From Echinococcus granulosus (taxonomy: Eukaryota; Platyhelminthes; Cestoda; Cyclophyllidea; Taeniidae), in the NCBI RefSeq assembly GCF_000524195.1, contig NW_020170395.1:876718-940717 (forward strand): a stretch of 64,000 bases of DNA, given 5' to 3'. Below, piece after piece: positions 13,601 through 25,428 of this stretch. Under the pieces are notes generated by a model. The model searched no databases, had not been told where the DNA came from, and was given only the letters and a program-made list of their open reading frames with translations. Every line of letters begins with the position of its first letter. Position 1 is the stretch's first letter. The position numbers and the translations under genes are program-made.

Positions 13601-16600
13601 TACTGCCACCACTGACGTCGTTCTCCTCGCCACCCACCGAGACGTCAGAGCATGCTACGCTGCCCTGCTCGTAAAGAGCAAACACCTGTGGAAAGAACCG
13701 GAGAGAATGCAAAAACTAGCTCCTGAACCATGTTTTACTCTCGACTAAAGATGGCCTTAGGCAATTTGGGGCACCAACAGATTTTAAATTCTGCATCTAA
13801 AAAATTGTTTCTTACTTTCTTTAGATCACGACGATTGTTTTCATCTTACAGTGCAGACTCGGTGAACCGTAAACGAGCAGTAAATTGAATTGAAGTGACC
13901 CACTTGTACCAAATGGGGACCCGGTGACCCCATTTCGATGGATGTCGCACTAATCACATATCCCAAACTTACGTGTAGTAGGGTAAACATTTTCATTCAG
14001 CTCTCAAAAAATGCACTTTCAAAGCTGGATCCCCAACGAAAACAATTACAATTAAATGGTTCATTTTTTTTTCCTTCATCTCCAACAAGAACATACTCAC
14101 GGAGTTTACACGATTCATACTACACGTGATAAAACCTCAACACCTCTCAATCAAGGCATCAATTTGACTATGTGCAAAAAAGGGGACGCTTGATCACCAT
14201 TGTGGTCAATGAACTGACCTCTGAACTTCAATTCCTCAAGGGGGTATTAGACAAGGAAAGTGGGGTATTGCGCCATGTCTCTGTGCACAAGTGAATGGCG
14301 GCATAGCCGTCACATTATACACTACTTTTTACAAAATTCACCCACTTGAGCTCTGTACTTGATCCCTGGAGTGAGATCCGCAGCCACGATGGCGGTGGTT
14401 AGGGAGTTGGTGCGGTAGTGCTTGACGACCATCTCGCCCTCCATTGCTCCGTTGCCTTCGAAGGAAGTAAGACTCAACTCATAGCCCGTCAGCTCACCCA
14501 GCCCGCAGGAGTGGAGGCCGTGATGCCACTGAAACACAGCCCATGTCCCAGCCAGCCCCACCAGGGCACAACTACGCGGCCCCGTCAGGCGCTCTGCAAC
14601 AGACGAAGAGGGAAAGGATAGAGTGGAAGGGGTGGTGAAGCAAATGACAACGTCATAGGTGAACAAGAAAACAAACAGGTGGCCGGAATTGGGGTGGACA
14701 CTTTGTCAGAACAATGATAACATGGAGATTGGTAACAGCCAGGGAGAGCATTCGAAATGAGCCTTCCACTTTGTTACATCTGTAGGATTACCAATCAAGA
14801 GTTCAACAGGAGGTAGTTAATAATGGTTGGAGTTTGTTTGCCGTACTTCAGATTTAAAAAGAACCAAGAGGGCTACCTAATCGCCTGAACAGAGCACCAT
14901 TAGACTATCTAAAGAGGCAAAGGGTGTGAAATCACATCGGTATGAGATTATCAACTTGGAAATGACTTGGCTGCGCTACGGACCCGAAATACAACTACGG
15001 CAGTGAATACTGGCAAGCTAAAAATAGCTTTTGTATTTGCGAAGCAAAGTATCATAAGGAAGCGAACAACACAACACAGACAGGTCTAGGCAGGAGAGAA
15101 AGGCACTAACTGGTCAGTAATGCGATGACAAACCAAACCTATTAGTTAATGAAGGCAAAAGGTAAAGGTTTAGCATCAACCAGTGAGCAGAATCCAAAAT
15201 AAATTGCAAATCTTGAGCGATTTACTTCACAATACTTGACCTTTACCAAAACACGAAACCTTGTGCCTTTTGACACTTGGGCATTTGATCAAGTCGTCTT
15301 TTCGACAAAAAAGAACGGGCAACATAGCAAACAATTAACTTTCTACGAAACGCGGATTACAAAACACATGCACGCCTACTGAAGGGGTTCTTGGGCACGA
15401 CCTTTCTAGCTAAATGGCGAGAAGTGAGCAAACGAACGACAGCAATGATGCATATATGTAAGGCGCTTGAGAAGGGATTGAATGACGCAGGTCGACATAC
15501 CTCGTGGTGTAGATGTGGATGTGGGAGCGAGTCTGGTGACGCCTGTCGTCACCGCTACCCCCTTTGTTTCCAGAGCGGATGGATGTTGAAAGCAGGCTAA
15601 GCGGGTGAGACAAAGAGAGAGGTAATGACTGAGCTCAAGGCACCCTTTTTGTCTGCCTTCAAAACTACCACTTTCTTCGTCCTATTTCTTACGTAGGGGA
15701 TGTTGTTACCCCAACCTACTTCGTATAGTTAATTCCAGAAAGAACGAGTCAGCCCAGATCCCCGACTTGACATTGCTGAAACATCAACGCATTTTGCTTG
15801 TAAATTAAAAGTTTAGACTTTAGTAAGAAATTTTTTACGTTACAGCTTAAAAAAGCTAGAAATTGCTGACCAAAGAGGAAGATGGTTAAATGGATTGGGC
15901 TAAAGCTTGAACAAGCCATCTAATGCGCAAAAGTTAAGCTATTTTGAAACCGGAGACTGTTTGTCTGCTCTACATCCATTTAGTTTACTTTGACGCAGAG
16001 AAAATACCGAACACTTTCCTTCACATTCCACCTACAGTTTACAACTTCAAAGTTAGAATAATTGGCAAAATTCCAATGCAACACATCTTCTACACCGATC
16101 AAAAGAAACCTTTCTTAAAATAAGACGAAGAACCACCTTATCCTGTTCTGAACCTATTATATTCATTAAGACTACTCAAACGCACATCACATCGCATTAC
16201 TAAACGTCTCGAGACGTCACTTACCCAACATGGCGTCCCTCAATATCCAAGTCTAGTCCAGCTTAACGAAAGAATCCCCAAGCTAACTTTGAAATCGGCT
16301 GAATGATGGGAAATCTCATGTGTCACACAAAAGCACTTTGTGATTTTTTACTCTATAGGAAAGAAACTAATGATCAAAACACTCTTCAGCTTAAAAAGAT
16401 TGCTTGGGGGAGTTCCGGATTACTATACTTTATCATGACTGCCCCATTGTGTTCCATTTTACCACTTTTATGAATTGGCTAAGTACGAAAATAAACCACC
16501 TAGGATTTCCCCTAACTGGTTTGCTTACTTATCTGCGAAAGAAAATCATTAGGTGCAGCTCTAAATTTACTTTGTTCAGGGACACTGCAGACAGGCATCA

Positions 16601-17521
16601 CCCAAAAGATCCTCGATGTGCTTCCGATCGATCACTCTTGCAATAAACAAGCACAACTAAGTTAACCTCCCTTTAAATAAAGTGTCTAATCCTGTTTCAC
16701 ATTTATACACCAACATAAAAACTTTCCATAAATTTACCTCTTTTGGGTATGAAAGCTTTCTGCGAAGGTGGACTCGCGATGCCCTCCTCCAGGTAGCCAT
16801 CGCCCCCACCCATGTCAAGAAAGAAAATTGGCACAACGCGAGCCCAATAGCTCTTGCCGGGTGCAGCATCTAAGACGTCCACACTGTACAACCCGTTCAC
16901 CGCCTGTTCTCTAGACACTGTTTGTAACTCTGTAAAGTTTGTTGATGTATCTGTGCGCAGTTCAATTCTAAACGTCGACAATTAAGGAACTTTGTCATTC
17001 ACTAACCGGTATTTCTGAACATCAGAAACGCCGCTATCGACAGAATTGTTGAATGCTGACCAGGAAATTGTAAGTGAAGTGCAAGTGACTTTCAGATTCG
17101 GTGCAGTAGTTAATTTTGAACGAACTAAATGAATAAGAAAGTGAGAAAAAGGGAAGGAAAACTTACTTATTTGACAACCTGGACCACTACGATTTGGCGT
17201 ACAGTGATTGGGAGGTATGCAGTTCCCGTTGATAGGAGAACATCGATTTTCTGGAGTACAGCTGCATTTATGCTCACAGCCCAAGCCGAATTTGCCCGAT
17301 TCACATTCTGATGAATGATAAAGGGCATTGTACAATTAGGATGCAAGTAAGATATACAAATCCAAGCAATTTACGAGTTTGACAAGCAGGAAAGCCAATG
17401 TAGCCAGGACTGCAAGAACCTGTGATGCACCCCAGACTATTGACAGTGTTTTGGCAGCTGTTGTCCAAGCAACGACAAGGAAAAGAGCACCTTTCACCAA
17501 AAAACCCCGGTGAACACAGTT
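1..17521 (-). CDS. Receptor-type protein tyrosine phosphatase, tandem PTP domains, partial at both ends
   Basis: Single-pass surface receptor, read from high to low coordinates. Inferred exons: 17521-17375, 17307-17167, 17124-17007, 16967-16738, 14593-14346, 13685-13452, 11871-~11671, 11135-~10886, 10518-10155, 9374-9136, 7626-7293, 6174-5859, 5331-5108, 4612-4379, 3683-3429, 2046-1828 and 405-1. Phases agree at nearly every join; the 11871-10886 pair has uncertain low ends. Order: two EGF-like modules, about four FN3 domains, a membrane segment, PTP D1, PTP D2 and an acidic tail that continues past position 1. About 1,385 codons are visible. The first visible exon starts in phase 1, so a signal-peptide exon must lie further right; I did not find it. 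Family role: extracellular binding coupled to dephosphorylation of phosphotyrosine in the cytoplasm. Both PTP domains lack several catalytic landmarks here, so a pseudophosphatase or scaffold role is as likely as an enzyme. The paralogue is unclear; the FN3 plus two-PTP layout resembles LAR/RPTP-type receptors. Confidence 0.88.
5108..7626 (-). other. PTP domain D1, probably catalytically impaired
   Basis: Exons 7626-7293, 6174-5859 and 5331-5108. Conserved PTP blocks are NRGKNRCLESLPFDHNRV, TDYINASYMDSYLRRR, SDFWTMVVQCNVAQIVLL, VKCTKYWPD and GPILVHCEDGVSRSS; the last is assembled across the 5859/5331 junction. The signature Cys and Arg of CX5R are kept. The phosphotyrosine-loop Tyr (normally KNRY) is Cys. 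The WPD-loop block reads QYHYHRWRVYDN, so Pro and Asp are missing at the usual place. The Q-loop region (IPSPRRFALLYDLL) lacks the usual Gln. Domain identity is clear; activity is doubtful. Confidence 0.88.
10155..10518 (-). other. Exon with the membrane-spanning segment of the receptor phosphatase
   Basis: The exon starts after a cttatcctag acceptor and ends at AAG|gtttgt. It encodes the end of the last FN3 module (DSKYTLFALVASS) and a short Ala/Thr stalk. About 20 hydrophobic residues follow (VGTGVAIFLFVVCILLLALF) and then the stop-transfer WWRCLRD. The following exon, 9374-9136, gives a basic juxtamembrane segment (MRPKRRLSG) and leads into D1. The orientation is therefore extracellular N-terminus and cytoplasmic C-terminus. 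Confidence 0.85.
10886..17124 (-). other. Fibronectin type III region of the receptor phosphatase
   Basis: Exons between these positions encode beta-sandwich modules with FN3 landmarks. Examples are the core Trp in TSLTISWSAF (exon 17124-17007), GKSYWARVVP (exon 16967-16738) and GIKYRAQ joined to VFALYEQGS (14346 to 13685). RYRLYAWAS follows in exon 11871-11671. Most modules are split by an intron in the middle, which is common for FN3 exons. I count about four modules; the last runs through exon 11135-10886 into exon 10518-10155. Introns 16968-17006 (39 nt) and 17125-17166 (42 nt) are very short, while the others are up to 2.1 kb. The longer introns at 9375-10154, 11872-13451 and 14594-16737 hold no other gene that I can support. 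Confidence 0.7.
17167..17521 (-). other. Two EGF-like modules of the receptor phosphatase
   Basis: Exons 17521-17375 and 17307-17167 each encode a cysteine-rich module. The first contains CSPGFFGERC and then GSCSPGYIGF. The second contains KFGLGCEHKCSC and later PNRSGPGCQI. The spacing and the glycine before the last cysteines are typical of EGF/laminin-type repeats such as those in Tie- or MEGF-like receptors. The joins preserve phase 1, and the 67-nt intron between the exons starts gtaaat. EGF modules are not usual in LAR-type phosphatases, so this N-terminus helps to set the receptor apart. Confidence 0.75.
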
Positions 17522-19994
17522 CTACAAAAGAGCCTTACATATTAAAAGCAGATATAATAGGCTAGCACAAAGGAACAAAGAGAAATTAGAATTAGAGGGC
17601 ATCCTAGACGAACATAGGAATTTGTATTTTAGTAAACAGGAATTAGGGCTATTCTGGTAGAATACTCCAAATAAGACATGTGGACCAAAAGATTTCAAAG
17701 AGAAACACTTGTAATAACATCTAAAACTTATGAAACAGTTATGTGGTAGATTAGATCATATGCTGCTATTCCAAGTTAGGTTTTCTGAAACAAGAATCCA
17801 ATAATTTTTAGATTGTGATTTAGTGCGAAAAAACAAAAGCAGTCGAAACCTTCTTTAGACGAACAAGATGACTAATTTTGTTAGCGAAGCTGTTAGTGTA
17901 CATATGTCTGTCGCAAATCTGTTCACAAGATTCCAAAGTTCATAGTTCAACACTATACTTTGCGTGAACTGGGCATCATAATTAGGACATCAGCGCCATA
18001 CCTGGAGAGGCAGAAGAAAAAGAAGTCAGGAGAAAAATCCACAGGAAACCCGCCTTCATATTCTCTATAGGTACATAGGAAAACATGGAACTTTAAAACT
18101 CGAGAATTCGAAATTGCGAAAACAGAGAGGTGAATACTATTGGCCCAAATTTGCAAGCATAACCTTATAAACACACTTTGGCAAAGTCAAACACTTTGTC
18201 TTATTTAGCAACCCCGTCCTCTACTTCTCCCAGTAATTTGGATGCGCCTAAGATGTACCATCAAGTGGTCAAAAAGGTATTTTGATCTATAAGCTCATTT
18301 ATGTTGCCTTCAATTTATAGGATGACTAAAGTAAAATAAAATCAAACTTACCAAATACTATCTGCTACAAAGCTGAATATTTAGCTTAAGTTCATAAGAA
18401 TAACCGCATTCAAACTTTACTAATGCCTACAAGTTAGTGGATGGATTAAGCTCCAGTGATCAGAATTTAATTTCGAAATGTGGGTGTTTTGATGAGGCAT
18501 GTCTTATTCCGCGTGTACTACTTTGTGTGCTGTTGCCTATTCTTACCCGCTTTACACTCCCACTTATACTGCTTTCCGGAATCGTCCATCTGATCAATTC
18601 TTTTTGCCTTCAGGAGACGAGATAGTCTATTCACCTAGAATTTAGCAAAACCCAGACGCTTAGCAAATACATTACTAGGAATAATCCTGATAGAATATAT
18701 GGACCTGCTAGGATGTCCATAACCTTTACTCACTACCCACCACTTATCTAGCGGTGAACAGCGTTAGGCCTTCCTCGGAAGCTATTGCTGCTGCGAACGC
18801 GGTTTCAGGGGGAAGGGGTCAGTAGCGAACGCTTGCTACAGCTACAGCCATCGAGAGCCAGCAGATTGCGGGTGAGGTGCTCTACCAACCACTTAGTACT
18901 ACTTTATTAGTAATCAACTGATGTACGAAAACATTTATTTGAGTCCACAAGGAATGTAGACTGACCCAGTGAGGGCATATTTATTAACAAACTTTAGCAG
19001 GGGGTTTAGTAAAATCTGTTATTTGAGCTCCCTTCTGCCTCGGGGAAATCTGACGCCGCCTTCATTACAAGATTAATGCTAATCAAACTCTTCTCGCCTA
19101 AACGGTATATTTAAACAATATATGTATATATTACAACAACGAATAAGACGGATTAGAGGAAGTTGTGTTCCATGATGCAAATTAATGGCTTAAGCAAAAG
19201 CCTAGTTGAACTCAAGAAAATTGAACCAAAAGTTTTGGGCTTACATCCAAGCACAGAGTTTCATTTCTATGGGTTTCAGTGGGAATTTACATTTGTACAT
19301 GCTCGAAAAAAGCACAGCTGCCAAAGAAATTGTTCACCGAGGGGTTCCAGTGGGCCCGTTATTGTTAACAAGCTGTAATACATGTTATTTTAAATAACCT
19401 TTCAAAAGCAAAGCGTTTTGACACCACAAATCCCATGACGGGGTGGTCATCATTTGACTCCGAGGAAAAAGTGAACCTTGTACGGGCTGAACCCTGATCA
19501 CTGGACCCCATTCACCATATTACCAACGAAGAATGCCACTGCATGGTCACTTCACTCGCTCCAAGGGAATGGAGGTCCAAGGTGAAGAGGGAAACACCAA
19601 ACTTATTATTGCTGGCGATAGGGTCGGCAAATCTCCTTGCAATGAAGAGGCGTCCGGAGTTACTTACGGTCCTTCGCTACAACAACTGCAACAGATAGCC
19701 GAACCCAAAACCCTCATCATGAGGCCATCCGTGTCTTAACCCAAATTAAGTAGTCCTTCCTTTTCTCTATTTCCTTTGCTCCTAAACAGCTCACATTGAT
19801 TCGTACGAACCTCTGGCGTGACTAGATCATTAGTAAACCCTAAGGCCTTCTTAATCCTGCGTGACAAGATTAGGATCACCTCATCATCACTCACAGTACT
19901 TTCAGCAGAAGGAAAGGTGGCAGTAAAACAAAGACCTCTCTAAGAGTGAGCGTAGGTAGGAATACTTGGAAAGTGAAAAATGGTATGGGCAGAA
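17522..19994. other. Non-coding stretch right of the receptor phosphatase
   Basis: About 2.5 kb without a recognisable protein. It should contain the missing upstream exon or exons and the promoter of the receptor gene, but none can be placed with confidence. A strong pyrimidine tract ending in cctctccag occurs on the minus strand near 18003, followed by a short open stretch; it may be an upstream exon. The GC-richer piece at 18720-18890 has no identity that I recognise. Confidence 0.5.
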
Positions 19995-21440
19995 CTGCCT
20001 GAAAATGTGATTCTTGGCGTGGATTTTCCGCGCAATACCAAAGCTATCTTATATTTTGTGATAGGCACCCTCTCCACCCATTAAGACACTGAAGCATCAA
20101 TAACCCTTTCGTTAGAGATAGAGAAAGTTGATGACGACATTTGCAATACCCTATGCTAAGCTGCAGCTCTACCCAAGAACAGACCTACTATCTCACAAAC
20201 AAGGCGAGTTAAGAACTTCGTAGGCTACTGGTGAAGTTTGTATGTATGTTCACATGACAAGGTGGTAGGAAACTGGAAGAACGAGGATAGTGAAGCACAT
20301 GAGACACCGGGAACGCTAGATCGATCCGACGGTCATTCAGACCCACACCACTCCTTCTGCTGGAGAAAGTAAACCATCTGGTGGCAGAGATGATAAGAGA
20401 TGAGATAGTCAATCGTCAAAAAAGTCACCATGGACCTCACTAATTGCTATGGTAAGAAAAGGGACAGAAGTATGCAGCTGTGCTTCGACCACAGGAATCT
20501 GAATGTAATAGCAAGGAAGGATGCCTTCTGGCCACTCTACACTAACGAATCATTAAACTTCTTACACCGGTCAAAGTGGTTCTCTACCCTAGGCCTAACA
20601 AACAAGATAATGGCAAGTAGAAACAGGCCGAAGGAACAGAGAGAAGACAGTTTTTTGATTGCTGAACGGCCTCTATAAGTTACGGACAATGCCTTTCAAG
20701 ATCTGTAATGCAGCGGTCACTTTCCGACGTCTTATACAAACTTTACTAATGGGATTATTCCGGAAACGTAATATAATGTACCTACATGACGTTCTTGTCT
20801 TCGACAGAGACATTGGGGAGCCTAACACCAAACCAAGATTAGTGTTGGAGAGTCTACGAGATACAGGTTTGACCCTAAACCCAAGGCGATGCCGATTTCC
20901 GCAATGCTCGGACAACTTCTTAGGACACACTATAATTGTCTCGTCAGATTTGATGGTGGTTGCCGAGGTCAGTACAAAGTAAGTGAGGACCTGGACAATG
21001 AAAACCAGTCAGGTGGAGTTGCATAGTTTCTTAGACTTAGCAAGTTACTGCAGGTGTTTTACCAAAGGTTTTGCTAAGACCGCAAGCCCACTGCATCAAC
21101 TGATCAAAAAGTAGTCGAATGGGTAAATCAGCCTGGAGAAAGAGCAAAATGAAGCATTTAAAGAAGTGAAGCGAATGCTCTATTCCGCGCTGATTCCAGC
21201 ATTGCTAAACTGCGAATTAAGCGCCTCATTATTGGTACTGAATACTGTGGCTAACAATGCAGCTGTGGGCGGTGTGCTTGCTCACAAGGTCAAGGAAGGA
21301 GAGGAACACGTCACAGCCTACGCAAGTACCAAACTCAGCCTAATGTAACAGAAAAGTGCAACATGACGTAAACAGTTCGCTATATTCACAGTAGTTGGGC
21401 ATTACAGACAAGGTGAGACCTCCTCATATCTTCTTCTAAC
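19995..21440 (+). mobile_element. Decayed Ty3/gypsy-type retrotransposon pol relic
   Basis: Fragments of one polyprotein in order, in shifting frames. At about 19998-20085 the protease end is visible (VILGVDFPRNTKAIL). At about 20325-20405 the linker before reverse transcriptase appears (LLLEKVNHLVAEMIRDEIV). RT blocks follow at 20430-20960: LCFDHRNLNVIARKDAFWPL, KWFSTLGLTNK, YKLRTMPFKICNAAVTFRRL, the catalytic box as YLHD instead of YxDD, and TGLTLNPRRC...FLGH. RNase H-like blocks lie at about 21000-21440 (HSFLDLASYCRCFTKGFA, HVTAYASTKLSLM). At least three frame breaks and stops separate them, so the element cannot be functional. No integrase, chromodomain or flanking LTR pair was recognised; the LTR at 21658 belongs to a different small family or is only adjacent. 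Confidence 0.88.
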
Positions 21441-21657
21441 GCAAAATTAACTCTAGGGGAGAATTTTCACTTTAGCGGAAGTGGAAAGGCGATGCCGCCC
21501 CGCCTCATTCTTGACCTCATCCTCCATATTCTCCTGATTCTACCCTTTTTCTCTACATTACCATTTGACTATCACTTGTGAAAAAGTATGGGTACTTGAT
21601 GGATAAAAGTGGGAGTACTTGTAGTACTTTAACTGTATGTTTGCATCTTGTTTCTGG

Positions 21658-21814
21658 TGTTTGGTCACATGGGGACTCCACCATTGTATCCCCACTGGGC
21701 GTCCTGGCCTTCGGGCTGTGTCAGTGGCCGCCAGACCCTACCGTACATAGGTAATACGTGTTATGTTCGACTGTTGTCTTCTTACGTCCTTAGGGAAATT
21801 CTGGCGGTGCTACA
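21658..21814 (+). repeat. Solo-LTR-like repeat, copy 1
   Basis: Starts TGTTTGG and ends GGTGCTACA. The middle carries the family blocks CACCATTGTATC, TGGCCTTCGGGC and TGTCTTCTTACGTCCTTAGG. Shorter and more diverged than the copies near 36 kb. No clear target duplication. Confidence 0.7.
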
Positions 21815-22656
21815 GTAGCACTATGAATTGACGCCGTACGTTCTATCCTCTCTGAAACGAAGGCACAAATAGCATGTGTAAGAATGAATGTGAAGTCTGA
21901 ATTATAGAGCACTTCGTTTGCATTAAAAGGGGGAATTTTATCGTCTAAGTTTGGGATTCACGAAGACAATTAATAATAATCGGAAGAAACTAAGTTCGGA
22001 ATTCATCCGTTCCTTCATACCTTACAGTTGGATATGTCTGTTTTATGCTCTTAATCGCCTTATAGATTTAAGAATGTAAAAACGGGATCAAGGTGAAGAT
22101 CAGATCGACAACTTACTGTTGTAGGCCAGCGCATGCTCCAGGTACCATGCGGCCACCTCAAAATTCAGGAAGAAGAAGAAAAAGATAGGTTTTTAAGGAT
22201 TTTTTCATCGGTTGTTAGCGCATCCAGCGGGTGTTGTCATGACCTTTCGGGGTAGCAGAAAGCATAAGTTTATAACTCATAGTAGACAGATAAAGGCAAA
22301 TCTTTATAAATTTATTGACTCAGGACTCATTTTAGTAACACATTACGGCGAATGATCGAAAACAAGTAAAAAATTTTCATTGAACTGCAATGCGTGTTTG
22401 TTTGAGTGCATCTTTTAGGCGACAAGCGGTCGGTTTACGCCTTTAACCCCTGAGAAGGAAACTAATGCCGGTTCCCTCCAGGCCTTGACAACCTGTCGGC
22501 ACTCACATTACTGCTCAAATAAAGGGTGACATCCTCTGTACACGCCTCCCATTAAAAGGTTACAAAACCAGACGTAGAGGTACACATTCTACAGCTATTG
22601 AAGGTATCCGCTCTGCCATGTAGTTAACGTAACCTGACAGCTTCTCTCCTAATTTA

Positions 22657-22765
22657 TATGTTGTTGGCTTCTTCGGTTTTGTAAGCACTGGTGAATGTGC
22701 ATCTGTTCATTTATTGGATGCTTACGGTGGGTCACAATGGGCCATTTACCCGGCCATCAATCATT
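22657..22765 (+). repeat. Diverged dispersed repeat, copy A
   Basis: Shares an ordered set of blocks with 24159-24265: a TTTGTTG-like start, an identical TGTAAGCACTGGT, and a TGGGYCACAA-type block followed by GCC. The two copies lie 1.5 kb apart in the same orientation. Probably remains of an unidentified mobile element. Confidence 0.5.
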
Positions 22766-24158
22766 TGGTAGGCCCCGTAGATGAAAACGGAATCCACATC
22801 ACCTGCCGTTTCAAAGCCATGAGTGATCTGCTGGAGGGAGAATACTGCAGGCGGTAACTGCCATTTTATTAGAAACTAGAGAAAATTGGAGAAGACTATG
22901 GATTACTGCGAGTTGTCGTGAATAGTGGTAGCTGCTGCGGTTTTCAGTAGAAGCATAAGATTGATAAGAACCTAACTGGTGATGAGATGTAAGTAGGATT
23001 TAACCTAACATGCCCTTAAGTATCGTCGAGCACTTCGAAGTGAGTCGTCATCAATCCCCAGTCTATTCAATTCGTCGAGGGCTGGGATTCGGTTGCGACG
23101 AAGAGGAGTTAATTCTATCCGATTTGAGAATAGCAAATGATCTTCATCCTCATTTGCTTTGAAACTAGATCATTTGTGGTCGCTTTCTACTTAGTATACA
23201 CGTTTTTCCCCACCATTCTCTTTTGGTGGAGTTTACTCCTCCGGATTATATAAACAATGAAATCGCCTTTTTCTAGGATTCTAAGCCCGAGGTTGAAGGG
23301 AAGTATCACGTTAAAACAGCCAGTAAAGATGGTGCCTTCAGGGGGGCTCCTTAAAGAAACCCCCAAATCAACTTTATTGGAGACCTCAGAATCACAGTCT
23401 ACCACTAAACTGGTTAAAACTTTGTAATAGCAACAATGCCGACGACAGGAAACACCGAAGAAGCTTATCCGCCGATTTTGAGGGGGAACTGGGGTCCCAG
23501 CTCAAAAAATTAGGAGGCTGATGCTTTGCTGAATAGTCCTACTAAATCGTTTGTAGTGGCGCCATCTGAGACTGCAGAGGAACTCGTAAGTCAAAGCCCC
23601 GTAGGCCACTGTGATTGTAAGGTAGTGGTATGATTACTATCTGATTTGAGCAGGAAAATCTTGTTTTGACTAGGGCATACATTTTTTCGGTGCGGAGTAT
23701 CCTTTTGACTGGACCTTCTCCGAATCAAAAATCTCGCGCCTATTGAAAAAGAGTTTTCATGCAATTATTATGGAGTTCAAGTGGTGGGTATCTTTCACTG
23801 CTCCTAGTAGACTGTTCTTCTTGTTTCGCTAATATATTCGTTCATCCAAGTCTCCAGATGACTGTTATCTCCTTACTTATAGCTTCAACATTATCTTCCG
23901 ACTGTTTGACTTCCTATTAGCTCTGACGAGTTACAGCAAAAAGTTCATTGTCGACACGGCTCCGCTGACCACATCCACATGCGTCCCAACTGTATTGAAG
24001 TTACTTCACCAATCTCTTTTGCAAAAAGTCTCTTGTGCTACGAGTACCCGGACGTGAACTCGTGAACAATTAATGCTGGTTCCTGTACATGCGATCTGAC
24101 GATCCTTCTACCTGCTGGTAAGATGCGTGGTCGCACCACTTCCTTTGAATATGCTCCC

Positions 24159-24265
24159 ACTTCATTTGTTGTGCGCTCCTTTAGTTATGTAAGCACTGGT
24201 AGAGGAATGCCAGTTCGTCTGTGAAACGCTCACGATGGGCCACAACGAGCCGAATTTGGCAAATA
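24159..24265 (+). repeat. Diverged dispersed repeat, copy B
   Basis: Partner of the segment at 22657-22765, with the same order of blocks around TGTAAGCACTGGT and about as much divergence as an old duplication. No coding capacity recognised. Confidence 0.5.
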
Positions 24266-25328
24266 TTCTTTTATCCTGCATGTCCCAGTGCTTGCATTTT
24301 GAATCGATGCTGGAGTCATTTTGCATTCAGACCTTCAGCGATTTGCGTTGAAGGTGTGGTACCCATTTTGCTCTGGATTTTAGTGGTGTGTTATGGTGAC
24401 AGCAAATACGGCTAGGTAGCTTACGTTTCCTGGATTTCTATTGACTAGTGTGATGTAATAAAGTGTGGTTTTTGATATACGAATCAAATAAGTGCGGCAT
24501 GTCTATCAGCACATTTGTCGAAATGCTTTTCAAAAGCTCCAATCCTCACCTTCGGCTCCGGTTTCTAGGACAAAATGACCTGCCCTCTTACATTCGAACT
24601 GTCCTTCTCACATGTGATAGTATAATGCCGAGGAGAGTTGGCAATCACTTGGAGAACTATGAGGGGAATACAGAGGATGAGGCGGTCTCCCCCTCATCCC
24701 AAAATGCGGTATGGGATCTTCTCGCAGGTCAATTTTACGGCCTAAATTTTTGTTAGAATGGAATTTTCTCTCGGTTGGTTGACTTTTCTGGATGTTCCCC
24801 AAGAAGCCTTCTTACACTGCCTAGAGATGTCATTTAGAATAATTGTTGTTTGGCTCCCAACGGCGAATTCGTAGCTCGTTCTTTGTGGGCTTATATAGCG
24901 ATCCAAATAACTAAGATTGTGGATATTGTTCAGTTATTGAAGCAGTTCATCGTTGGAAAAGGTGGCGAGTCGACATTCCCACAGCGCACTGAGAAGTCCT
25001 GCGAAAGGCGAGAAATGGGCAAGCTCTCAGTGCCAAACTTCGTAGTCCTGTGCTGATTACTAAACGATTGCAGCATACGTCTGCGGTTCATATCAATTCG
25101 GGGACAAGAAGGCAGGTGTCGATGTACTCATGAAATCACCGTTCCTAGGTTCGCTGCTTTTGTCGATGAGGATTCCATCACTTTCCACGAGAGATTGTTT
25201 AATATATTACTTATTTTACGTGCTGTTCGGTATTTCAAGTAATGAGATTAGTAGAGCATTTTTAAGAGACTATCTACATCTAGTAGGGAATTCGAATTTG
25301 AAGTAAAATCTTTTCTCTAGGCATGTCT

Positions 25329-25428
25329 NNNNNNNNNNNNNNNNNNNNNNNNNNNNNNNNNNNNNNNNNNNNNNNNNNNNNNNNNNNNNNNNNNNNNNNN
25401 NNNNNNNNNNNNNNNNNNNNNNNNNNNN
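25329..25428. other. Assembly gap of 100 N
   Basis: Exactly 100 undetermined bases, the usual placeholder for a scaffold gap of unknown size. Sequence on the two sides may not be truly adjacent. Any reading frame across it is meaningless. Confidence 0.99.

Larger units (their letters stand above)
21815..25328. other. Gene-poor stretch up to the scaffold gap
   Basis: About 3.5 kb with no convincing coding exon. The open frames here (23187-23405 minus, 24463-24756 plus) match nothing I know and have no matching splice partners. The stretch includes a diverged repeated segment (separate entry), which points to old mobile-element sequence. Confidence 0.5.

Noticed and set aside
17962..18003. Possible small upstream exon of the receptor gene
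   Set aside because: The acceptor (cctctccag, minus strand) is excellent, but the segment is only about 40 nt, has no family feature, and its phase could not be tested against a known partner.
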